DNA of 64,000 bases, from assembly GCA_021772915.1 (NCBI GenBank), contig JAJFLB010000053.1, positions 124,001 through 188,000 on the forward strand. Reading direction: 5' to 3'. The DNA is from Gammaproteobacteria bacterium. Lineage in GTDB: Bacteria > Pseudomonadota > Gammaproteobacteria > Xanthomonadales > SZUA-36. The translations under genes and the position numbers were made by a program. Positions 58,065-64,000 of this stretch are shown piece by piece; positions within the stretch are counted from its first letter, which is position 1; each line of letters opens with the position of its first letter. The notes below the pieces were generated by a model, which saw only the letters and a list, made by a program, of their open reading frames with translations, was not told where the DNA came from and did no database searches.

Positions 58065-58065
58065 A

Positions 58066-58081
58066 CTGTATATATATACAG
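58066..58081. promoter_or_regulatory. LexA operator (SOS box) of dnaE2
   Basis: CTGTATATATATACAG is exactly CTGT-(AT)4-ACAG, the consensus of the E. coli-type SOS box, and the flanking bases extend the palindrome to 20. It ends one base before the dnaE2 start codon and covers the -10 element, so repression by LexA should block both polymerase binding and the first codon. Confidence 0.95.
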
Positions 58082-58099
58082 TAATCTGATCAAATGCAA
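58071..58099 (-). promoter_or_regulatory. Predicted sigma-70 promoter of dnaE2
   Basis: On the minus strand TTGCAT (58094-58099) is followed by a 17-base spacer and TATATA (58071-58076) inside the LexA box. The expected start of transcription falls at the A of the dnaE2 ATG. The (TA)n tract makes the exact -10 register uncertain. Confidence 0.65.
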
Positions 58100-58107
58100 G
58101 CTGACCC

Positions 58108-58507
58108 CAAGGCTGTCCCACTTGATTCAACGTAAGGTCGCCGGGGCGGGTACCTGCTTCCAGGACTCGCTGTGAACACTTGGCCCAGGCCAGCCTCTCG
58201 ACCGGTTCCCGCTCTCACCTTCACCCTGTACGCTCGGTCGCGACCTCCTTGTCGCTCACGGTCCTGGCACCAGGTACCCACCCCAGCTTATTCCGTGAGG
58301 CCGTAGAACCTACCGCATCGAAGCATTGAGCGTTCACTACACCACCCTAGACAAGGGAGTACGGAGTCTTGTCTCAGGACCGTGAGCGACAAGGAAGTCG
58401 CGACCGAATCCCCATGGAAGGGTTCATGATGTGTCCTGAGGCAAGACTCCGTACTCTCTTGGCGAGTCGAAGCCACAGAACCCCCCAGAATAAGTGGGAC
58501 AGCAATG
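58108..58507. repeat. Palindromic non-coding element, copy B
   Basis: A 400-base copy of the element at 54434-54889 in the same orientation. Its ends share GCTGTCCCACTT as inverted repeats. It is immediately flanked by a nine-base direct repeat AGCTGACCC (58099-58107 and 58508-58516), as expected for a target-site duplication. Where copy A and B differ inside the left hairpin, changes are compensatory (TATC/GATA in A, TACC/GGTA in B). No protein is encoded. Confidence 0.85.
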
Positions 58508-58549
58508 AGCTGACCCGTAACGATTCACGCCTTTTACTTTGACGGTGTT

Positions 58550-59614
58550 TTAGTCCTGCAGGGCGACTCGACCAATCCGGTCATTGCCAAGTGAGCCAAG
58601 ATATAAATAGCCGTCATATTCTTCTGCTGAAGTGATTTCTCTTAACCGCGTACCCGATGGGTCATGCAAGCTTTTGATAATATTTCCATCTTCATCAAGC
58701 GACAGAACAAATCCGTAATCAATCGGTTTGGGCTTTAGCCAATCCGGCAGTTTTGCTGACATATTCTTGAGCCAGGGTCGTGGGTGCATTTGGTCCACAG
58801 CGGGTAGCCTGAGTGTGGGCAGTGCTAACCAAAAACGGCCTTTGCGATTGCCCGAAATACCATCGGGAAAGCCAGGTAGATTATCGATGAAAATATCATG
58901 GGTGCCGGCTTTTTCACCTTTTAGCCAGTACCGGATAACACGGTATCGCCAGGTTTCACTAATGAGTACAAAGTCCTGGTGCTGCGAAAGCGCAACCCCG
59001 TTACTGAAATACATATTGTCGATCAGGGTCGTGGTGGTCTTGTTTGCCGGGTCATAGACCAGAAACCGGCCGTAAGGCCGAGTCTCCAGCAAGTCGAGTA
59101 TATAGTTACCCTGGTTCCACTTGCTGGAAGCGTCCGTAAAATAGATTTTCCCGTCACGGGCAATATCAACATCATCGGGGAAACCAATGGGGGTATTGTC
59201 GACGCTAGTGGTCAGAACCGTGATTTCTCCTGCGGGACTGATTGCGAGCAATCCCTTGTAGGCGTCACACACGATCAGGTTATCACTACGGTCAAAGTGC
59301 AGGCCAAGTGGTCGGCCCCTGGTATCCACCCAGGTTTCAACTGTGCCGTCGGTCAATATCCGCTTGATAAAGCCATCCTGGGTACCCGCATAAACCCGGC
59401 CTTGTTGATCTACAGCAACGTCTTCCGGTCCGTAGACTTCGCCCATTGCCAGTAAGTCCGCCGCAACCAGGGAACTGTTAACTGCGGTAGGACCGGCCAG
59501 TGGCGGTGCGGTGGGTGGTTGCCAGGCAACAGAGTCCACGGGTGAGGGGTAGATAAACAGTATTGCCGTCGCCAATATGGAGATTGAGACAATTATGAGC
59601 AGAACTTTTTTCAT
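58550..59614 (-). CDS. Strictosidine-synthase-like (SMP-30/gluconolactonase fold) exported protein
   Basis: The 354-residue protein has an N-terminal membrane anchor or signal (MKKVLLIIVSISILATAILF) and a six-bladed beta-propeller with repeated GEVYGPEDVAVDQQGRVYAG-type blades, LGLHFDRSDNLIVCDA, and FPDGISGNRKGRFWLA. This matches the strictosidine-synthase-like/APMAP group of metal-dependent lactonases or esterases. The substrate is unknown. I start at the ATG at 59614; a frame extension of 14 codons has no signal-like features. Confidence 0.82.
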   Translation of the reverse strand: MKKVLLIIVSISILATAILFIYPSPVDSVAWQPPTAPPLAGPTAVNSSLVAADLLAMGEVYGPEDVAVDQQGRVYAGTQDGFIKRILTDGTVETWVDTRGRPLGLHFDRSDNLIVCDAYKGLLAISPAGEITVLTTSVDNTPIGFPDDVDIARDGKIYFTDASSKWNQGNYILDLLETRPYGRFLVYDPANKTTTTLIDNMYFSNGVALSQHQDFVLISETWRYRVIRYWLKGEKAGTHDIFIDNLPGFPDGISGNRKGRFWLALPTLRLPAVDQMHPRPWLKNMSAKLPDWLKPKPIDYGFVLSLDEDGNIIKSLHDPSGTRLREITSAEEYDGYLYLGSLGNDRIGRVALQD

Positions 59615-59857
59615 CAATCGTAGTTTAAGACAAGGGAAGAGATCAGGTTGAACCAATTTTCTCCTTTAATCAACCTGACTCCATTTGGGGTACAATACGG
59701 CCTGTCCACCTTACGACATACGGGAACATGAGCCGACCTGACCAAGGCGGTTACACTTCCGGCAAAAATTCGGTGGATAAACAGGTTCTGTTTTATGGAG
59801 CCGTGACAGAAACATAATTTGCTTAAAGGACTTGATCCCCGGAGGACAGGTACCGTG

Positions 59858-60628
59858 ATGCTTAACTACGCTATCGTGGGTGGCGGCAGACTTGCCCGTC
59901 ATTTTTCACATTACTTTCACTTATTGGAAATCTCGCATACCTGCTGGGCACGTGACCGGTATTCGCCGTTCAATACCTACGCTTTGGCCGCCAATGAAAA
60001 ACGCCTGAAGGAAACGATTGCCGGCGCGGACCGGGTTCTGTTGCTGGTTTCAGATAGCGCCATTGCGGAAGTGTTGAAACAGTATCCCCTGCTGCATGAG
60101 AAACAACTGATTCATTGTTCCGGCGCCTTGAGTTTTCCGGGTGTTGCAGGCGCACATCCGTTGATGACATTTGCCGATGACCTCTACGGTATTGAGGTAT
60201 ACGAATCCATACCGTTCATGGTGGAGTCCGGGCAAAGTTTCAGTGCATTATTTCCCGGACTTGCCAATCCCCACTTTGGAATTGAGGTGGAGCAAAAGGC
60301 GTTCTATCACGCCCTTTGTGTTATGGCCGGTAATTTTTCCCAGTTGCTCTGGAAGGGTGTTTCTGATCGGTTTGAGCAGCAACTGGAACTCCCGTCAGAA
60401 GCTCTGCATCCCTATCTTTCTCAGCTTGCCGACAATTTCTCTCGAGCACCTGAAACGGCACTGACCGGTCCGTTAACACGTCATGACCGGCAGACCATTG
60501 AGCGCAACCTGTCGTCACTGGAGGGAGACGCCCTGAAGGATGTGTACCAGTCTTTTGTCGACTTTTATGAAGACAGCAAAAACCATGATAACGCTTTGAC
60601 CCAGACCCAAATGGAGCAGGTGTCGTGA
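59858..60628 (+). CDS. Rossmann-like DUF2520 protein, candidate ketopantoate reductase (PanG type)
   Basis: The 256-residue protein starts with the dinucleotide motif YAIVGGGRLARHF, has SGALSFPGVAGAHPLMTF and IPFMVES in the Rossmann half, and the DUF2520 helical half with ALCVMAGNFSQLLW. It overlaps panB by GTGA. Its place at the head of a pantothenate operon fits the NADPH-dependent reduction of ketopantoate, the step between PanB and PanC, like PanG described in Francisella. Function is inferred from context. A GTG at 59855 is an equally possible start; GGAGG lies upstream. Confidence 0.75.
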   Translation: MLNYAIVGGGRLARHFSHYFHLLEISHTCWARDRYSPFNTYALAANEKRLKETIAGADRVLLLVSDSAIAEVLKQYPLLHEKQLIHCSGALSFPGVAGAHPLMTFADDLYGIEVYESIPFMVESGQSFSALFPGLANPHFGIEVEQKAFYHALCVMAGNFSQLLWKGVSDRFEQQLELPSEALHPYLSQLADNFSRAPETALTGPLTRHDRQTIERNLSSLEGDALKDVYQSFVDFYEDSKNHDNALTQTQMEQVS

Positions 60629-61416
60629 ACATGCTGGATTTCAAGACCCGCAAGGATCGCTCCGAAAAAATCGTCATGCTGACCTGCTATGACTACACGT
60701 CCGCACGGATCGTGCAGGATTCGGAGATCGATGTCATCCTGGTGGGTGACAGTGCGGCCATGGTGATGCACGGTCATGGCACGACCATACCGGCTGATGT
60801 CGACATGATGTGTCGACATATCGAAAGTGTCGGACGGGGTACCAGTGACAAATTCATCATCGGCGATATGCCGTTCTTGTCCTTTCGTCAATCGTTGGCG
60901 GACACCCTGCGGGCCGTAGACCGGGTGATGAAGGCCGGCGCCCATGCGATCAAGCTGGAGGGCATTGAGGGGAATGAGGAAACGATTGCGCATCTGGTCA
61001 GGTCCGGTGTTCCGGTTATGGGCCATCTGGGTCTGACGCCACAGGCAGTCAATCAATTGGGGGGCTATCGCGTGCAGGGCCGTGATGAAGACGCGGCGAG
61101 GATTATTCAGCGTGACGCGTTGGCCGTGGAGCAGGCGGGTTGTTTTTCAGTGGTATTGGAATGCGTACCGGAGCAACTGGCTAAAACCATCACGGATAGC
61201 CTGCAAATTCCCACCATTGGAATAGGCGCAGGGATGCATACGGATGGACAGGTGCTGGTGATGCAGGACCTGCTGGGGTTGTCAGCTGATTTCAAACCCA
61301 AATTCGTACGTCGCTACCTGGATGGCCGACAGTTGTGGCTTGATGCCTTTAACAACTTCGCCGAGGACGTCAGGCATGGACGCTTTCCTGCGGCCGACGA
61401 GCGCTATGGCCAATGA
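60625..61416 (+). CDS. panB: 3-methyl-2-oxobutanoate hydroxymethyltransferase
   Basis: PanB adds the hydroxymethyl group from methylene-tetrahydrofolate to make ketopantoate. The 263-residue TIM barrel has MLTCYDYTSARIV, the metal-binding VGDSAAMVMHGH, KLEG and IGIGAGMHTDGQVLV. It starts at GTG overlapping the preceding stop (an ATG two codons later is possible) and its stop overlaps panC by ATGA. Confidence 0.97.
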   Translation: MNMLDFKTRKDRSEKIVMLTCYDYTSARIVQDSEIDVILVGDSAAMVMHGHGTTIPADVDMMCRHIESVGRGTSDKFIIGDMPFLSFRQSLADTLRAVDRVMKAGAHAIKLEGIEGNEETIAHLVRSGVPVMGHLGLTPQAVNQLGGYRVQGRDEDAARIIQRDALAVEQAGCFSVVLECVPEQLAKTITDSLQIPTIGIGAGMHTDGQVLVMQDLLGLSADFKPKFVRRYLDGRQLWLDAFNNFAEDVRHGRFPAADERYGQ

Positions 61417-62168
61417 AGACTTTTCGCACCATTAAGTCATGGCGCGAGTTCCGTGAGCCCATGCGCCACAAGCCCATAGGGTTTGTGCCGACCATGGGGG
61501 CTCTACACCCCGGGCATGTGTCCCTGTTGGAGACGAGCCTGGCAGAGAATGCTTTTACCGTTGTGAGTATATTTGTCAATCAACAGCAGTTTGATCAGGA
61601 TCATGATTTTCAACAGTACCCGACCACACTCCAGTCCGATATCAGGCAGCTGGAGCAGGTTGGTGTTGACGCACTGCTGCTACCGGATGCGTCCGAGGTC
61701 TATGCAGACAGCTATCGATTCACGGTCAGGGAGCATGAGTTCAGCAAACAGTTGTGCGGCGCTCACCGTCCAGGTCATTTCGAGGCAGTATTGACGATCG
61801 TCATGCGGCTGTTGAACCTGGTACGCCCCGATAATGCGTATTTCGGAGAAAAGGATTACCAGCAACTGCAGTTGGTCCGTGACATGGTAACTGCATTTTT
61901 TATGCCGGTAAATATTGTTGCCTGCCCAACAGTGCGTGAATCTGACGGCCTCGCGATGAGCTCTCGCAACGGGCAACTCAATGAACAACAGAGAAAACAG
62001 GCGGTGGCTTTGTATGCCACTTTGCAACAGAGCAAGTCAGCGCAAGAAGTCAATGAATTACTGGTTGCGCTCGGCTTTGAGATTGATTATGTAAAAGACG
62101 TTGCCAATCGCCGGTTGGTAGCTGCGCGACTGGGTAATACAAGGTTGATTGATAATGTTCGTATCTGA
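61413..62168 (+). CDS. panC: Pantothenate synthetase
   Basis: PanC ligates pantoate and beta-alanine using ATP. The 251-residue protein has the PTMGALHPGH motif (the HIGH equivalent), FVNQQQFDQDHDF, FGEKDYQQLQL and SSRNGQL. It is slightly shorter than the typical 280 residues at the C-terminus but keeps all active-site motifs. The end overlaps the coaBC gene. Confidence 0.95.
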   Translation: MKTFRTIKSWREFREPMRHKPIGFVPTMGALHPGHVSLLETSLAENAFTVVSIFVNQQQFDQDHDFQQYPTTLQSDIRQLEQVGVDALLLPDASEVYADSYRFTVREHEFSKQLCGAHRPGHFEAVLTIVMRLLNLVRPDNAYFGEKDYQQLQLVRDMVTAFFMPVNIVACPTVRESDGLAMSSRNGQLNEQQRKQAVALYATLQQSKSAQEVNELLVALGFEIDYVKDVANRRLVAARLGNTRLIDNVRI

Positions 62169-63396
62169 AAAACTCAAAAAGCCACCCGGGATGCTATTGC
62201 TAATGTCGGGGTCCATCGCCTGTGCCAAGGCTTCATCGCTGATCTCCGAATGGAGCAGACGTGGTCATGCTGTGCGGGTTGTCTGCACCCGGAGTGTGGC
62301 TGAGTTTGTTGGTCCCGCCACCCTCCAGGGTCTGGGTGCAGAAATGGTGTTGGACAATGTATTTGCCGAAGGGCAGGCCATGGAACATATCAACCTCGCG
62401 CGTTGGGCGGACATTATTGTGGCGGCACCGGCCACCTCAAACCTGATCAATAAGTTGGCCTCCGGAATAGCTGATGATGCCGTGACCACGGTTTGGCAGG
62501 CGGCTTATGGACGGGACAAGCCGATGCTGTTGGTACCCGCCATGAACACCCGTATGTGGCGCTACCCCGCAACCCGTGAAAGTGTCCATCGGTTGCAACA
62601 ATGGGGTATTCATGTATTGCCGGTGGGTAAAGGCGAGCTGGCTTGTGGTGAACACGGAGAGGGCCGTATGCTGGAGCCGGCCGACATTTTGCAAACCGTG
62701 GACCGTCTGCTTGCCTTTGATCGGCCAGGATCCGGTAGGCGCGTCCTGATAACCGGTGGTGGCACCCGTGAGAGCATTGATTCAGTACGCTATATTGGTA
62801 ACCTCAGCTCCGGCCGTACTGCTTCGAAGCTGGCCGATGAGCTGGCCGCGGCGGGACATGTGGTCACCTGGTTGGGCGCCGACGATGCCGTACAGCCCGT
62901 GTTACCGGAATTGCTCGAGAGCTTCTACAGTTTTAAAGACCTTGAGCAGCAACTACGGACACTGTTGCGCAAACGGCACTACGATGTAGTTATCCATGCC
63001 GCTGCAGTCAGTGATTTTCATGTTTCTTCCGTTGAAGGCGAGAAGGGTGACTTGGTGGCGGGACAGCAAGGTAAACTATGCTCCGGTACCGGGTTATTGC
63101 TGCGGCTTGGTCCCAATCCCAAACTGCTTCGGCGGTTGAAGTCCTGGTCACTTAATCCTGCTGTGCGTGTGGTTGGCTTTAAACTCACGCATACCGAGGA
63201 TCAGCAGCAGCGTATTGCTGCCGTGCGGGATCAGTTCGAAAATGCGGGTGTCGATGTCGTTGTACACAATGACCTTTTCGAGATCGACCCCGGCCGACAC
63301 CCCTTTAGCGTGTTTACCCCGGCACTGGAGCCAATTTCCTGTGACGATGGTTCAGCACTGGCCAGAACCCTAAACAGGGTCATGGAGACAGTCTGA
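62155..63396 (+). CDS. coaBC: Bifunctional phosphopantothenoylcysteine decarboxylase / synthetase
   Basis: CoaBC joins cysteine to phosphopantothenate and decarboxylates the product. The 413-residue protein has an N-terminal flavin-dependent decarboxylase domain with the catalytic His in [20 protein letters not shown] and the substrate-flap Cys in [13 protein letters not shown], and a C-terminal synthetase domain with [19 protein letters not shown]. It is a divergent member: the synthetase Lys motif region reads [20 protein letters not shown] start at the ATG at 62155 inside the end of panC; a TTG at 62149 is possible. Confidence 0.9.
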   Translation: MFVSEKLKKPPGMLLLMSGSIACAKASSLISEWSRRGHAVRVVCTRSVAEFVGPATLQGLGAEMVLDNVFAEGQAMEHINLARWADIIVAAPATSNLINKLASGIADDAVTTVWQAAYGRDKPMLLVPAMNTRMWRYPATRESVHRLQQWGIHVLPVGKGELACGEHGEGRMLEPADILQTVDRLLAFDRPGSGRRVLITGGGTRESIDSVRYIGNLSSGRTASKLADELAAAGHVVTWLGADDAVQPVLPELLESFYSFKDLEQQLRTLLRKRHYDVVIHAAAVSDFHVSSVEGEKGDLVAGQQGKLCSGTGLLLRLGPNPKLLRRLKSWSLNPAVRVVGFKLTHTEDQQQRIAAVRDQFENAGVDVVVHNDLFEIDPGRHPFSVFTPALEPISCDDGSALARTLNRVMETV

Positions 63397-64000
63397 TGAA
63401 ACTTTGCCTGGATGTGGGAAACAGCCATATTTATGGGGGTGTTTATACCTCTGGCGAAGCACGACTTACTTTTCGTAAATCCTCAATAATGGGGTCGTCT
63501 TCGGATGAGTACGGGTTATTTTTGCGGTCTGTATTACGGGAAAATGATCTTGATCCAATGGCGGTGTCTGAAATCGCATTGTGTAGCGTGGTACCCGAGA
63601 TGGTTTATGCGATCTCGGCTGCCTGTCAAAAGTATTTTGATATCCGGCCGTTTATTTTGCAGGCAGGGGTCAAAACCGGCCTGAAGATTCAATACCGTAA
63701 TCCTTTGGAAGTAGGCGCCGATCGAATTGCCAACGCCATGGCTGGCACTCAATTGTACCCCGGTGAGAACCTCATCATTATTGATCTTGGCACAGCGACC
63801 ACCCTGTGTGTGGTTGGCAAGGAGCGTACCTACCGTGGCGGGATCATTCTGCCCGGTCTGCGTATGTCAATGCAGGCGCTGGAAAGTGGTACTTCCAAGC
63901 TCAGATCGGTTGAAATTATTCGCAGGGATGTGTGCCTGGGAAAAACGACTGCGGAAAGTATCCAGTCAGGTCTGTTTTATGGCCATTTGGGAGCATTGCA
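63396..64000 (+). CDS. coaX: Type III pantothenate kinase, N-terminal part (3' end outside window)
   Basis: CoaX phosphorylates pantothenate, the first committed step of CoA synthesis, and is insensitive to CoA feedback. The frame runs from the ATG at 63396 (sharing one base with the coaBC stop) to the window edge, about 201 codons. It shows [17 protein letters not shown] (phosphate 1 motif), [16 protein letters not shown] and [13 protein letters not shown] with the metal-binding Asp, all CoaX signatures. It completes a PanB-PanC-CoaBC-CoaX block. Confidence 0.93.
   Translation, partial: MKLCLDVGNSHIYGGVYTSGEARLTFRKSSIMGSSSDEYGLFLRSVLRENDLDPMAVSEIALCSVVPEMVYAISAACQKYFDIRPFILQAGVKTGLKIQYRNPLEVGADRIANAMAGTQLYPGENLIIIDLGTATTLCVVGKERTYRGGIILPGLRMSMQALESGTSKLRSVEIIRRDVCLGKTTAESIQSGLFYGHLGAL

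Noticed and set aside
58066-58083. (TA)n microsatellite
   Set aside because: The tract is bounded by CTG and CAG and forms a perfect SOS box in front of an SOS gene, so a LexA operator is the better reading.
58065-58130. Longer dnaE2 starting at 58130
   Set aside because: The extra 22 codons would translate part of element B and the LexA operator; the family N-terminus begins at the ATG at 58064.

Overview
The window is a moderate-GC chromosomal segment of a gammaproteobacterium. I base this on gene order: lon-hupB-tRNA-ppiD-fabI, prmB-aroC, asd-fimV-truA-trpF...accD-folC-dedD-cvpA-purF, serC-pheA...cmk-rpsA-ihfB and lapAB are arrangements known from Pseudomonas-like and related gammaproteobacteria. 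I cannot name a genus. Most of the window is housekeeping DNA. The unusual material sits in two accessory islands (about 20.0-24.4 kb and 54.4-58.5 kb) and in a few atypical family members.

Layout. 0-5 kb: the 3' end of lon, hupB, tRNA-Val and tRNA-Asp with a shared terminator, ppiD, and fabI on the minus strand. 5-9.4 kb: pyrC, yidD, a divergent dksA with an incomplete zinc site, sufE and cysS. 9.5-18.2 kb: pepQ, a DUF1232-like protein, a ZIP-like membrane protein, a hybrid histidine kinase with a CheY-like partner, tRNA-Pro, a structured leader or small RNA candidate, ppnN, and an exported protein of unknown function. 18.3-25.3 kb: an ACE-type (M2) lipoprotein peptidase and psd, which converge on the two ends of a region holding a large TonB-dependent receptor. 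The ACE-3'-end/REP/psd-3'-end junction is present on both sides of the receptor.

25.3-45.7 kb is an almost continuous plus-strand run: prmB, aroC, asd, fimV, truA, trpF, trpB, trpA, accD, folC, dedD, cvpA, purF, serC, pheA, aroA, cmk, rpsA, ihfB. Many start and stop codons overlap by 1-8 bases, so translational coupling is likely. The run joins aromatic amino-acid synthesis (aroC, aroA, pheA, trpFBA) to purine, serine, folate, fatty-acid and nucleotide precursors and to ribosomal protein S1. 45.7-51 kb covers envelope biogenesis: lapA, lapB, a WbpL-like sugar-phosphate transferase, a WbpM-like dehydratase and galU. 51-54.4 kb: an esterase, nfuA, a cupin, a ferric-reductase-like membrane protein and a small membrane protein.

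54.4-58.5 kb: dnaE2 (error-prone polymerase) without imuA or imuB beside it. It lies between two direct copies of a 0.40-0.46 kb non-coding palindromic element, under a perfect LexA operator that overlaps its start codon. 58.5-59.6 kb: a strictosidine-synthase-like beta-propeller protein. 59.8-64 kb: a coenzyme A operon: a DUF2520 Rossmann protein (candidate ketopantoate reductase of PanG type), panB, panC, coaBC and a truncated coaX.

The best candidates for something undescribed are the paired palindromic elements around dnaE2, the duplicated junction around the TonB receptor, and the three-hairpin transcript upstream of ppnN. No CRISPR array, prophage, transposase gene or rRNA was seen.
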